Assembly (NCBI RefSeq): GCF_013409345.1
Contig: NZ_JACCBB010000001.1
Span: 4,216,001 to 4,280,000 of the forward strand
Reading direction: 5' to 3'
Origin: Kineococcus aurantiacus
GTDB taxonomy: Bacteria > Actinomycetota > Actinomycetes > Actinomycetales > Kineococcaceae
DNA: 64,000 bases
Shown here: positions 44,634 through 53,444 of the stretch, piece by piece
Layout of the letters: every line of letters begins with the position of its first letter
Position numbering within the stretch: the first letter of the stretch is position 1
Program-made: the position numbers and the translations under genes
Notes under the pieces: model-generated
Seen by the model: the letters and a program-made list of their open reading frames with translations, nothing else
Database searches by the model: none
What the model was told of the DNA's origin: nothing

Positions 44634-46018
44634 CGGGAGCCGGGGTGGTCGGCCGCCAGCCGGGGCGAGGGAGCGCCCAGGCGCTCGCGCAGCGTCCCGG
44701 TGCCCGGGGCGCGGGCGGGGTCGGCGGGCAGCCGGCCGCGGCGGCGCAGCTCGGGGACGACGAGCTCGCAGAACAGCGCGTGGTCGCCGGGGGAGAAGAG
44801 GGCCTCGAGCAGGAAGCCGTCGACGTCGGTGGCCTCGACGATCTCCTCGAGCTGGTCGGCCACCTCGACGGGGTCGCCGACGACGGTGAAACCGCGGGTC
44901 CCGCGCCCGCGCAGCTCCCGCAGGACCTCGCGCACCAGCGGCCAGCTGCCGTCGGGGCGGCGGAACCGGTCGATGTTGCTCTGGCCCATCTGCCCGACCC
45001 GGGACTCGCCCGTGCCCTCCAGGACCTGCGACAGGGGCCGGTCGGGGTCCAGGGCCGACAGGTCGATGCCGGTGTTGCCCGCGTAGATGACGGCGGCGAC
45101 CTCGTCGGTCTGCATGGCCTCGAACTCCGTGCGCCGGGCCAGGGCCTCCGCGTGCGTCGCGGCGACCGTGACGCTGACCCCCACGAGGACCTTGACCGAC
45201 CGGGGGTCCCGGCCGTGCGCGGCGGCCCGGGCCCGGATGTCGGCGACGTTGGCCGCCGCGTGCGGCAGCGTGGTGCCCTGCAGGAAGACGCACTCGGCGC
45301 GGCCGGCGGCGAACTCCCGGCCCGCGGTGGAGGTCCCGGCCTGGAACAGCACGGGCGTGCGCTGCGCCGAGGGCGGCACGGTGAAGAACCCCGAGGAGCG
45401 GAAGTGCTTGCCCACGTGCTCGACCCGGTGCAGCTTGTCGCGGTCGGCGAAGACCCCCGAGGCCTTGTCCTCCACGAGCGCGCCGTCCTCCCAGCAGCCC
45501 TCCCACAGCTGCAGGCACAGGTCGACGTACTCCTGCGCGATCTCGTACCGGGTGTCGTGACCGGTCATGCGGGGGTGGCCGAACAGCGCCGCGACGGTGT
45601 CCTGCGACGCGCCCGTCACGACGTTCCAGCCGACGCGGCCACCCGTGAGGTGGTCCAGGGTCGCGAACCGGCGGGCCATCGCCACGGGGTGGTCGATGCC
45701 GGTGGAACTGGTGACGACGAAACCCAGCCGGGACGTGTGGTGGGCCAGGGTGGGGATGAGCAGCATGGGGTCCAGGCCGGAGAAGTTCAGCCCCCCGCGC
45801 GCCGCCGCCGCCGGCAGGTCGCCGCCCACGCTGGGGTAGCCGTACCCGTCGGCGAAGAAGAGGAAGTCGAAGCCCGCGGCCTCCAGCAGCTGGGCCACGT
45901 CGACCCAGTGCTGCTGCTCGCGGTGGTGGACGGAGTCGCTGTACGGGTGGGACCACGACAGCGTCCCCCCGACCTGCGGTGAGGCGACCTCGAAGACTCC
46001 CAGGTGCATCGTGCGCAC
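44606..46018 (-). CDS. LLM-class FMN-dependent monooxygenase (NtaA/SnaA/DszA family)
   Basis: A 470-residue luciferase-like monooxygenase using reduced FMN. Family signatures are FLFFADGYGYPSVGGDL near the start, LGFVVTSSTGIDHPVAMARR, GGRVGWNVVTGASQD and the long insertion typical of the NtaA/SnaA/DszA branch. Members oxidise nitrilotriacetate, sulfur heterocycles or similar compounds and need a flavin reductase, none of which is seen nearby. GTG 46018 is preferred to ATG 46009 because GAGAGGAG lies 9 nt upstream. It is divergent from a THI5-type ABC importer that probably delivers its substrate. Confidence 0.85.
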   Translation of the reverse strand: MRTMHLGVFEVASPQVGGTLSWSHPYSDSVHHREQQHWVDVAQLLEAAGFDFLFFADGYGYPSVGGDLPAAAARGGLNFSGLDPMLLIPTLAHHTSRLGFVVTSSTGIDHPVAMARRFATLDHLTGGRVGWNVVTGASQDTVAALFGHPRMTGHDTRYEIAQEYVDLCLQLWEGCWEDGALVEDKASGVFADRDKLHRVEHVGKHFRSSGFFTVPPSAQRTPVLFQAGTSTAGREFAAGRAECVFLQGTTLPHAAANVADIRARAAAHGRDPRSVKVLVGVSVTVAATHAEALARRTEFEAMQTDEVAAVIYAGNTGIDLSALDPDRPLSQVLEGTGESRVGQMGQSNIDRFRRPDGSWPLVREVLRELRGRGTRGFTVVGDPVEVADQLEEIVEATDVDGFLLEALFSPGDHALFCELVVPELRRRGRLPADPARAPGTGTLRERLGAPSPRLAADHPGSRYVPAPAPA

Positions 46019-46037
46019 GGGGCCGAACTCCTCTCGT

Positions 46038-46153
46038 TGAACCAGGTGGTTCACAGGAGACCACGCCGGTGTTTCCGCCGTGTAAAGATCGGCGCGCGAA
46101 ACACGAACGTCACACGCCGCGGCCCGTGTAACACGGGGTTCACACCGCTGTGA
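46038..46153. promoter_or_regulatory. Operator array between monooxygenase and ABC importer genes
   Basis: Three inverted repeats lie in 116 bp: TGAACCA-GG-TGGTTCA (46038-46053), CCCGTG-TAA-CACGGG (46123-46137) and TCACA-CCGC-TGTGA (46140-46153). GGTTCACA is repeated at 46048 and 46137, and CCGTGTAA at 46078 and 46124. The first palindrome sits just upstream of the monooxygenase ribosome binding site. Confidence 0.65.
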
Positions 46154-46283
46154 CGAGCGCGCCGCGAGCGGGTGCTTCAGTACTGCGCAGACCGACGCCA
46201 CGGCGTGTCCGGTCCGTCCCCCCTCGACCGTCCGCCCCGACCACCCGGCGGCCGGCGGGGCCTCACCCCTCACGGAGCAGCGC

Positions 46284-47411
46284 ATGAACCTCCCCCGTAG
46301 CCCGCGTCCCGCCGGCCAGGCCGCCCTCCAGCGCCGCACCCTCCTGCGGGGGGCCGGGCTCGGCCTGCTGGGAGCCGCCGGGCTCAGCGGCCTCGCGGCC
46401 TGCGGCGGCGACGCCGACTCCAGCGCCGGGTCGTCCTCGGACGGTTCCTCGGGCCTGGGGGAGCTGACGGTGCAGCTGTCCTGGATCAAGAACATCGAGT
46501 TCGCCGGTGAGTACTTCGCCGACAGCAAGGGCTACTACACCCAGGCCGGCTTCTCCAAGGTGAACCTGCTGGCCGGGGGCAGCGCCGGCACCGCCGCCGA
46601 GGCGATGGTCCTCTCGCGCAAGGCGCACGTCGGGCTGTCCTCCCCGACGCTCACGGGGCCGGCCATCGTCAACGAGCAGGCGCCGCTGAAGATCATCGGC
46701 ACCACCTTCCAGAAGAACCCGTTCTGCCTGGTGTCGATGGAGCAGGGCAAGCCCGTCCGCTCGATCGCGGACCTGGCCGGGAAGAAGATCGGCATCCAGA
46801 CCGGCGGCAACGAGACGATCTTCGACGGGTTCTGCAAGGCCAACGGCATCGACAAGTCGAGCTTCGAGATCGTCCCCGTGCAGTACGACCCCTCCGTCGT
46901 GGTCTCCCGCGAGGTGGACGCGTTCATGGCCTACCTGACCAACGAGCCCATCCTGCTCGCGGCCCGGCAGGTCGACGGCCAGCCGATCGTGCCGGTCACC
47001 CTCGGCTTCGCCGACAACGGCCTGCCCGTCGTCGCCGAGACGTTCACCGTCCTGCAGACCACGATCGACGACCAGCGGGACTTCCTCAAGGCGTTCCTCA
47101 AGGCCGAGGTCCAGGGCTGGAACGACGCCGTCGCCGACCCGCAGGGTTCCGCGGACCTGGCCGTCAACACCTACGGCAAGGACCAGGACCTCGACCTGGC
47201 CGAGCAGGTCGCCGAGGCGCAGGCGCAGAACGAGCTCATCGTCTCCGACGACACCAAGGCCAACGGGCTGTTCACCATGACCGACGCCCTGATCGCCGAG
47301 AACATCGAGGCGCTGGCCCAGATGGGGACCACCATCACCGCCGAGCAGCTGTTCGACCTGTCCCTCCTGGCCGAGGTGTACGACGAGAACCCCGACCTCA
47401 TCACCGGCTGA
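46284..47411 (+). CDS. ABC transporter substrate-binding lipoprotein (THI5/NMT1-like)
   Basis: A 375-residue periplasmic-binding-type lipoprotein. The N-terminus has a twin-arginine-like RRTLLRGAGLGLLG followed by the lipobox LAAC-GG near residue 40. The mature protein begins with a Ser/Gly linker. Then LTVQLSWIKNIEFAGEYFAD is the NMT1/THI5 hallmark seen in proteins binding pyrimidine-like thiamine precursors. The ligand here is not known; a nitrogen heterocycle would fit the location. It is first gene of a four-gene importer unit. Confidence 0.88.
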   Translation: MNLPRSPRPAGQAALQRRTLLRGAGLGLLGAAGLSGLAACGGDADSSAGSSSDGSSGLGELTVQLSWIKNIEFAGEYFADSKGYYTQAGFSKVNLLAGGSAGTAAEAMVLSRKAHVGLSSPTLTGPAIVNEQAPLKIIGTTFQKNPFCLVSMEQGKPVRSIADLAGKKIGIQTGGNETIFDGFCKANGIDKSSFEIVPVQYDPSVVVSREVDAFMAYLTNEPILLAARQVDGQPIVPVTLGFADNGLPVVAETFTVLQTTIDDQRDFLKAFLKAEVQGWNDAVADPQGSADLAVNTYGKDQDLDLAEQVAEAQAQNELIVSDDTKANGLFTMTDALIAENIEALAQMGTTITAEQLFDLSLLAEVYDENPDLITG

Positions 47412-47435
47412 GCCCCGCGAGAAAGGTCACCCCCC

Positions 47436-48281
47436 GTGTCGCACGAAACCCCCGCCCTGTCCGCCACCGCGCCGGCCCAGCTCGCGGCGACGACCACCCC
47501 GCAGCACCACCCCGAGGCGGCCACGGGGTTCAACCTGCAGGGCCTGACCAAGCGCTTCGACCTGGGGCGCAAGAGCGTCCTGGCCCTGGAGCAGACCGAC
47601 CTGGGCACCCGCAAGGACACCTTCCTGTCCCTGCTGGGGCCCTCGGGGTGCGGCAAGTCGACGATCCTGCGGATCCTGGCCGGGCTCGAACGCCCCACGG
47701 GCGGGCAGGCGCTGGTCAACGGCCTGACCACCCGTGAGCTGCAGCGCGGCCACGCGCTGGGGGTCGCGTTCCAGGACGCCGCCCTGCTGCCGTGGCGGAC
47801 GGTGACGCAGAACGTCCGCCTCCCGCTGGAGGTCGCCGGGGTCACCCCGGACAAGGGCCTGGTCGAGGACCTCATCGACCTGGTCGGGCTGAAGGGCTTC
47901 GAGAAGGCCAAGCCCGCCCAGCTGTCCGGGGGCATGCGCCAGCGCGTGTCCATCGCCCGCTGCCTCGTCGTGCAGCCCAGCGTCATGCTGCTCGACGAGC
48001 CGTTCGGCGCCCTGGACGACATGACGCGGCAGCGGCTGAACGTCGAGCTGCTGCGCATCTGGACCGAGCGGCCCGCCACGACGCTCATGGTCACCCACGG
48101 CATCAGCGAGGCGGTCTTCCTGTCCGACGTGGTGGCCGTCATGAGCCCGCGCCCCGGACGCGTCGTGGAGGTCGTGGAGATCGACCTGCCCCGGCCGCGG
48201 ACCCCGGAGATGATGCGGACCCCGGAGTTCCACGCCTACCACGACCGCCTCTCGGAGATCCTCTTCGGCGGGGGCCGCTGA
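47436..48281 (+). CDS. ABC transporter ATP-binding protein (nitrate/sulfonate/taurine type)
   Basis: A 281-residue importer ATPase with Walker [11 protein letters not shown] near residue 70, Q-loop [12 protein letters not shown], signature [13 protein letters not shown], Walker [13 protein letters not shown] and the switch His in [11 protein letters not shown]. An unusual ~35-residue Ala/Thr-rich N-terminal extension precedes the domain. GTG 47436 has GAAAGGTCA upstream. It is coupled to the first permease by a TGATG overlap. Confidence 0.92.
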   Translation: MSHETPALSATAPAQLAATTTPQHHPEAATGFNLQGLTKRFDLGRKSVLALEQTDLGTRKDTFLSLLGPSGCGKSTILRILAGLERPTGGQALVNGLTTRELQRGHALGVAFQDAALLPWRTVTQNVRLPLEVAGVTPDKGLVEDLIDLVGLKGFEKAKPAQLSGGMRQRVSIARCLVVQPSVMLLDEPFGALDDMTRQRLNVELLRIWTERPATTLMVTHGISEAVFLSDVVAVMSPRPGRVVEVVEIDLPRPRTPEMMRTPEFHAYHDRLSEILFGGGR

Positions 48282-49090
48282 TGGCGAGCACCACCGGCCC
48301 GGCCCGCGTCCGCCGGGACCTGCCACCGTGGGCCGGCGGGGCCATCGGCATCACCGCGGTGCTGGTGGCCTGGAGCCTGGTCAGCACGCTCTTCTTCGGC
48401 TCCGGCGGGATCGTCCCGGCCCCGTGGGCGGTGCTGGAGCAGCTGGGCGCCACCGGTTTCAGCACCTACTGGGGCAACCTGTCGGTGACGACGGCCTCGG
48501 CGGCGCAGGGCTGGCTGTGGGGCAACCTCGTCGCGCTGGCCATCGCGGTCGTCGTGCTCCTGGTCCCGCCGCTGGAGGGCGCCGCCAACCAGGTCGCCGT
48601 CATCTCCTACTGCATCCCGATGACCGCCATCGGACCCATCGTCCTCATCGTCTCCCCGCCGGGCTCGCGGACCACGTCGGTGTTCCTGGCCTCGATGAGC
48701 GTCGTGTTCACCTCCGTCGTGGGCTGCCTGCTGGGCCTGCGGGCCGCCGACCGCACCGCGCTGGACGTCGTGCAGGCCTACGGCGGGTCCCGCTGGACGG
48801 CCCTGGTCAAGGTCCGGCTGACCGCGGCGCTGCCCAACGTCCTGGCCGCCCTGAAGCTGGCGGCCCCCGCGGCCTTCCTCGGCGCGGTGCTGGGGGAGTA
48901 CTTCGGCGGCGTCGACTCCGGGCTGGGGATCATGGTGGTCGCCGCGCAGACGAACCTGCAGTACGCCCAGATCTGGGCGCTGGCCCTGCTCAGCGGAGCC
49001 GTCGCCGGCGCCGGGTACCTGCTCATCGGCCTGCTCGCCCGGCTGCTGACCCCGTGGTCCTCGACCGGCGTGCGGACGGGGGAGCTGTGA
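48281..49090 (+). CDS. ABC transporter permease (BPD type)
   Basis: A 269-residue inner-membrane permease with about six segments. The EAA-like coupling loop is QAYGGSRWTALVKVRLTAAL, followed by AAPAAFLGAVLGEYFGG, typical of the SsuC/TauC/ThiX group. It overlaps both neighbours (TGATG upstream; ATG within GTGATGG downstream). With the next gene it likely forms a heterodimeric channel. Confidence 0.9.
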   Translation: MASTTGPARVRRDLPPWAGGAIGITAVLVAWSLVSTLFFGSGGIVPAPWAVLEQLGATGFSTYWGNLSVTTASAAQGWLWGNLVALAIAVVVLLVPPLEGAANQVAVISYCIPMTAIGPIVLIVSPPGSRTTSVFLASMSVVFTSVVGCLLGLRAADRTALDVVQAYGGSRWTALVKVRLTAALPNVLAALKLAAPAAFLGAVLGEYFGGVDSGLGIMVVAAQTNLQYAQIWALALLSGAVAGAGYLLIGLLARLLTPWSSTGVRTGEL

Positions 49091-49959
49091 TGGCCACCAC
49101 CGCCCCCGCCACCACCGGCTCGCCGTCCCCCGTCCACGAGAACCGCAGCGGCGCCTCGCTGGCCGCCGCCGTCGGCCGGCGCGTCGGGCTCTCGCTGCTC
49201 ACGCTCGTCGTGTCCACCGTCGTGCTCGTCGCGGCCTGGTACGCCCTGCTGCGCCTGTTCGACGTGGACGCCTTCGTCGGCAAGCGGCCCCTGGACGTCT
49301 ACGCCTACCTCGTCACCGCCCCCGAGGCCCCCGCCCACCGGGACGCGATCGCGGCGGCGCTGCGGATCACCCTGACCGACTCGGTGACGGGGTTCGCCGC
49401 CGGCGTCGTCGGCGGCATCGTCGTGGCCTCGCTGTTCACCCTCGTGCGGCCCCTGGAGTTCGCCTTCATGCCGCTGGCGATGCTGCTGCGCTCGGTGCCG
49501 CTGGTCGCGATGGCCCCGCTCATCGGCATCCTCTTCGGCCGCGGCCTCGGCGGCCAGGCCGCGATCGGCGGGGTGGTGGTGTTCTTCCCCGTGCTCGTCA
49601 ACACCACCATCGGGCTGCGCTCGGCCTCCCCGCAGGCCGTCGACGTCATCCGCGTCAACGGCGGCACCCGGTGGACCGCGCTGCGCCGGGTAGCGATCCC
49701 CAGCGCCCTGCCGAACCTGTTCGCCGCCGTCCGCATCTCGGTGCCCGGTGCGGTCATCGGCGCGATGCTCTACGAGTGGCTGTTCTCCGGGACGGGCATG
49801 GGCGCGGAGATCTTCCGGGCCAACGCGCAGGTCCAGTACAACCAGGTGTGGGCGATCGTCGTGGTCGTCACGTTCACCTCGATCCTGCTCTACACCCTCG
49901 TCACCGTCCTCGAGACCGTCGTGCTGGCCGCCCGCGGGCAGCAGCCCGGGCGGGGGTGA
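49090..49959 (+). CDS. ABC transporter permease (BPD type)
   Basis: A 289-residue permease, paralogue of its upstream neighbour, with about six membrane segments. The coupling loop is RVNGGTRWTALRRVAIPSAL, followed by PGAVIGAMLYEWLFSGTGMG. Two different permease subunits are less usual in this importer class, which often uses one homodimer. The stop overlaps the xdhC start. Confidence 0.9.
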   Translation: MATTAPATTGSPSPVHENRSGASLAAAVGRRVGLSLLTLVVSTVVLVAAWYALLRLFDVDAFVGKRPLDVYAYLVTAPEAPAHRDAIAAALRITLTDSVTGFAAGVVGGIVVASLFTLVRPLEFAFMPLAMLLRSVPLVAMAPLIGILFGRGLGGQAAIGGVVVFFPVLVNTTIGLRSASPQAVDVIRVNGGTRWTALRRVAIPSALPNLFAAVRISVPGAVIGAMLYEWLFSGTGMGAEIFRANAQVQYNQVWAIVVVVTFTSILLYTLVTVLETVVLAARGQQPGRG

Positions 49960-51104
49960 CCCCCGTGCGTGACGTGCTGGACGTCGTGGCGGGCTGGGTC
50001 GGCGCGGGGCGCCGCGTCGCCGTCGCCACCGTCGTCCGGACCTGGGAGTCCGCGCCGCGCCCGGCCGGGGCCGCCCTCGCGGTCGCCGAGGGCGGGGAGG
50101 TCGCCGGCAGCGTGTCCGGCGGCTGCGTGGAGGCCGCCGTGCACGAGCTGGCCTGCGCCGTGCTGGCCGACGGGGAACCGCGGCGGGCGCGCTACGGCGT
50201 CAGCGACGACGACGCCCTCGCCGCCGGCCTGACCTGCGGCGGGGTGCTGGAGGTGTTCGTCGCCCTGGCCGCGGCGCCGGTCGTCGAGCAGCTCTCAGCC
50301 GCGGTCGACGAGCGCCGGCACGTGGCGCTGGTGACGGCCCTGACCGGGCCCGGCACCCGGCAGCTCCTCGTGGACCCGGTGCACCGCAGCGGGTCCCTGG
50401 GGTCGGCGCGCCTGGACGACGCCGTGACCGACGACGTGCGGGGCCTGCTGGCCGCGGGCACGTCGGGGGTCCTGCGGGTCGGCGCCGACGGCGGGCGCCG
50501 CCCCGACGACCTGGAGGTGTTCGTCGAGGTCCTCGCCCCCGCACCGCGCCTGGTCGTCTTCGGGGCCATCGACTTCGCCGCCGCCGTCGCCCGCATCGGG
50601 GGTTTCCTCGGGTTCCACGTCACCGTCTGCGACGCCCGCCCGGTGTTCACGACGCGGCTGCGCTTCCCCGACGTCGACGAGCTCGTCGTGGACTGGCCGC
50701 ACCGCTACCTGGCCCGCACGAGCGTCGACGCGGACACCGCCCTGTGCGTCCTGACCCACGACCCCAAGTTCGACGTCCCCCTGCTGGAGGTCGCGCTGCG
50801 CGGGCCGGCCGGCTACGTCGGGGTGATGGGCTCGCGCCGCACCCACGCCGACCGGCTGGAGCGGTTGCGGGCCGCGGGGCTGACCGAGCAGGAGCTGTCG
50901 CGCCTGCGCTCACCCGTCGGGCTGGACCTGGGGGCCCGCACCCCGGAGGAGACGGCCGTCTCCATCGCGGCGGAGATCGTCGCGGCCCGCTGGGGCGGCA
51001 CGGGCCGGCCGCTGCGGACGCTGCGCGGGCGGATCCACCACGACCCGTTCACCACCGTCGTCTCCGGCGTCGGCGACCTCGCCCCCGCGGCGGGTCCCCG
51101 GTGA
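49956..51104 (+). CDS. xdhC: Xanthine dehydrogenase accessory protein XdhC
   Basis: A ~382-residue XdhC/CoxI protein, which binds and sulfurates the molybdenum cofactor and loads it into xanthine dehydrogenase. The N-terminal domain has SVSGGCVEAAVHELA and LTCGGVLEVFV with the conserved cysteines. A Rossmann-like C-terminal domain follows (RLVVFGAIDFAAAVARIGGF, VLTHDPKFDVPLLE, GYVGVMGSRRTHADR). GTG 49956 overlaps the permease stop by 4 bp in the local style; GTG 49965 is an alternative. Confidence 0.88.
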   Translation: MTPVRDVLDVVAGWVGAGRRVAVATVVRTWESAPRPAGAALAVAEGGEVAGSVSGGCVEAAVHELACAVLADGEPRRARYGVSDDDALAAGLTCGGVLEVFVALAAAPVVEQLSAAVDERRHVALVTALTGPGTRQLLVDPVHRSGSLGSARLDDAVTDDVRGLLAAGTSGVLRVGADGGRRPDDLEVFVEVLAPAPRLVVFGAIDFAAAVARIGGFLGFHVTVCDARPVFTTRLRFPDVDELVVDWPHRYLARTSVDADTALCVLTHDPKFDVPLLEVALRGPAGYVGVMGSRRTHADRLERLRAAGLTEQELSRLRSPVGLDLGARTPEETAVSIAAEIVAARWGGTGRPLRTLRGRIHHDPFTTVVSGVGDLAPAAGPR

Positions 51105-51109
51105 CAGGG

Positions 51110-51679
51110 TCAGCGCGTCCCCGCCGGCAGGTCACCGGGCCGGTCGACGTCGTCGGCGGCCCCCTCCACCTGGACCCGCAGCACGTCCGGGCCCTCGAAC
51201 AGCGCCCGCAGCCCCGCCCCCGAGGCCGCCAGCTCCACGGCCCGCGGCAGGTGCCGCCGGCCCAGCAGCACCGGGTGCCCGGGGCGGCCGGCGTCGACGG
51301 CGCGCACGAGCGCGCCGGGCGCGGCGTGGGCGAGCACCGCGCGGACCCCGTCCACCGTCACGCGCGGCAGGTCGGCCAGCACGACGAGCACGGCCTCGCA
51401 CCCGGCCAGCGCCGGCTCGCGCAGGGTCCGCACCAGCCCGGCACCCGGGCCGCGGTCCCAGTCCGGGACGTCCACGGCCACGGTCCCCGGCGCCAGCCCC
51501 GCCCGGACCTCGTCCCCGCGCGCGCCGACGGTCACCAGCACGGGGCGGCACCCCGCGCCCGTCAGCAGGGCGGCGGCCGCCGCCGCGAACGTCGTCCCGT
51601 CGGGCCGGCGCAGCAGCCCCTTGGGCCGGCCCATCCGTCGCCCGGCCCCGGCGGCCAGCACGATCCCCGCGGTGCTCAC
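51110..51679 (-). CDS. mocA: Molybdenum cofactor cytidylyltransferase-like NTP transferase (MocA)
   Basis: A 189-residue nucleotidyltransferase with the MobA/MocA start GIVLAAGAGRRMGRPKGLLR, an Asp-containing LVVLADLPRVTVDGV metal motif and GRPGHPVLLGRRHL. MocA makes molybdopterin cytosine dinucleotide, the cofactor form of bacterial xanthine dehydrogenases, fitting its place between xdhC and the urate genes. It is convergent with xdhC (6-nt gap) and divergent from uraD. Confidence 0.82.
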   Translation of the reverse strand: MSTAGIVLAAGAGRRMGRPKGLLRRPDGTTFAAAAAALLTGAGCRPVLVTVGARGDEVRAGLAPGTVAVDVPDWDRGPGAGLVRTLREPALAGCEAVLVVLADLPRVTVDGVRAVLAHAAPGALVRAVDAGRPGHPVLLGRRHLPRAVELAASGAGLRALFEGPDVLRVQVEGAADDVDRPGDLPAGTR

Positions 51680-51739
51680 GCACCCAGCACACCACGGTCC
51701 GGGCCACGCCCCGGACCCCCACCGGCAGGAGGCCGCGTC

Positions 51740-52222
51740 GTGCACGTCGAGGAACTGGACCGGCTGGACCCGGCGCGGTGCGAGGAGGTCCTGCGGACCT
51801 GCTGCGACGCCCCGCGCTGGGCCGCGCGCGTCGCGGCGGCCCGCCCGTTCGGGACGCCCGAGGCGCTGCGGGCCGCCGCGGCGGCCGAACTGGTCACCAC
51901 CCCCGAGGCCGACGTCGACACCGCCCTGGCCGCGCACCCGCGCATCGGGGAGCGGCCCGCGGGGGAGAGCTCCCGGCTCGAGCAGGCGGCCGTGCTGGCC
52001 GGCGACCCGCAGGTGCTGGAGGAGCTGGCGGCGGGGAACCGGCGCTACGAGGAGCGGTTCGGGCACGTCTACCTCGTCTGCGCCTCCGGCCGCAGCGCCC
52101 CCGAGCTGCTCTCGGTCCTGCGGGCGCGGCTGGGCAACGACCCCGCCACCGAGCGCGCCGTCGTGCGCCGCGAGCTCGCGGCCATCACCGACCTGCGGCT
52201 GGCCCGGCTGGTGGCGTCGTGA
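51740..52222 (+). CDS. uraD: OHCU decarboxylase
   Basis: A 160-residue enzyme decarboxylating 2-oxo-4-hydroxy-4-carboxy-5-ureidoimidazoline to S-allantoin. The catalytic His is in the signature AAHPRIGERP near residue 70, followed by ESSRLEQAAV and NRRYEERFGHVYLVCASGRS. GTG 51740 is preceded by AGGAGG. It is coupled to uraH by a GTGA overlap. Confidence 0.92.
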   Translation: MHVEELDRLDPARCEEVLRTCCDAPRWAARVAAARPFGTPEALRAAAAAELVTTPEADVDTALAAHPRIGERPAGESSRLEQAAVLAGDPQVLEELAAGNRRYEERFGHVYLVCASGRSAPELLSVLRARLGNDPATERAVVRRELAAITDLRLARLVAS

Positions 52223-52536
52223 CGAGCCTGTCCACCCACGTCCTGGACACCGTCACCGGCACCCCCGCCGTGGGCGTCGGCCTCGTGCTGGCCACGGTCG
52301 ACGGGACACCCGTGGCCAGCGGCGGCACCGACGCCGGGGGCCGGGCGCGCCTGGCCGAGGACCTGGGACCGGGCACGTACCGGCTGCTGTTCGAGACCGG
52401 CGCGTGGTGGGCCGCGGCCGGCCACGAGGCGTTCCACCCCGAGGTCGTCGTCTCGTTCACCGTGCGCGACGAACCCCACCTGCACGTGCCGCTCGTGCTG
52501 TCCCCGTTCGCCTACTCCACCTACCGAGGGAGCTGA
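52219..52536 (+). CDS. uraH: 5-hydroxyisourate hydrolase
   Basis: A 105-residue transthyretin-like protein hydrolysing 5-hydroxyisourate. The hallmarks are the N-terminal LSTHVLDTVTG (catalytic His) and the C-terminal tetrapeptide YRGS, with HLHVPLVLSPFAYSTY before it. It lies between uraD and uricase, completing the three-step urate-to-allantoin unit. Confidence 0.95.
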   Translation: MTSLSTHVLDTVTGTPAVGVGLVLATVDGTPVASGGTDAGGRARLAEDLGPGTYRLLFETGAWWAAAGHEAFHPEVVVSFTVRDEPHLHVPLVLSPFAYSTYRGS

Positions 52537-52541
52537 AGCAC

Positions 52542-53444
52542 ATGGCCGTCGTCCTGGCGGGTCACTCGTACGGCAAGGCGGAGAACCGGGTCGTCCGGTT
52601 CCAGCGCGACACCCCGCGCCACGAGATCGTCGACCTCAACGTCACCTCGACGTTGCGCGGCGACTTCGCCGACGCCTACCTCACCGGGGACCAGTCCAAG
52701 GTCCTGCCCACCGACTCGCAGAAGAACACGATCTACTCCTACGCCAAGGAGAAGGGCATCGCGAGCGTCGAGGGGTACGCCCTCGACCTGGCCCGGCACT
52801 TCGTCGACGACGTCGAGCCCGTCACCGGCGCGCGCCTGGACGTCGACTCCTACCGGTGGACCCGCGCCGTCGTCGACGGCGCCGAGCACGACCACACCTG
52901 GACCCGCAGCGGCGGCGAGGTCCGCACGGCCGCCGTCACCGTGTCCGGGAAGGGCGCCGCGCAGGAGGCGTTCGTGGTGGCGGGGCTGAAGGACCTCACC
53001 GTCCTGAAGTCGACCGGGTCGGCGTTCAAGGGTTTCCTCACCGACGGGTACACGACGCTGGAACCCACCGACGACCGCGTCATGGCGACGTCGCTGGTGG
53101 CGCAGTGGCGCTACGACGAGCAGGCGCTGGCGGACGGTTTCGCCTTCGACGCCGCCTACGACGCGGTGCGCGCGGCGTTCGTCGGGCAGTTCGCGACGCT
53201 GGACTCCCTGGCCCTGCAGCAGACGCTGTGGCACATGGGGACCGCGGCGATCGAGGCCGTGCCGGCCGTCGTGGAGGTCCGGCTCGCGGCGCCGAACAAG
53301 CACCACTTCCTCTACGACACCGCGCGCTTCGGGGTCGAGAACGCCGGTGAGGTGTTCCACGCCGACGACCGGCCGTACGGGCTCATCACGGCCGTCGTGG
53401 CGCGCGACGACGTGCCGGCCGCCCCGCTGGCGTGGGAGCGGTGA
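52542..53444 (+). CDS. pucL: Factor-independent urate hydroxylase (uricase)
   Basis: A 300-residue cofactor-free uricase with two T-fold domains. The catalytic Lys is in AGHSYGKAENR and the Thr in VLPTDSQKNTIYSYAKEKGI. The second domain holds LKSTGSAFKGFLTDGYTTL and APNKHHFLYD. It converts urate to 5-hydroxyisourate with O2, producing H2O2. The ATG has GAGGGAG upstream, and the stop overlaps guaD by 4 bp. Confidence 0.96.
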   Translation: MAVVLAGHSYGKAENRVVRFQRDTPRHEIVDLNVTSTLRGDFADAYLTGDQSKVLPTDSQKNTIYSYAKEKGIASVEGYALDLARHFVDDVEPVTGARLDVDSYRWTRAVVDGAEHDHTWTRSGGEVRTAAVTVSGKGAAQEAFVVAGLKDLTVLKSTGSAFKGFLTDGYTTLEPTDDRVMATSLVAQWRYDEQALADGFAFDAAYDAVRAAFVGQFATLDSLALQQTLWHMGTAAIEAVPAVVEVRLAAPNKHHFLYDTARFGVENAGEVFHADDRPYGLITAVVARDDVPAAPLAWER

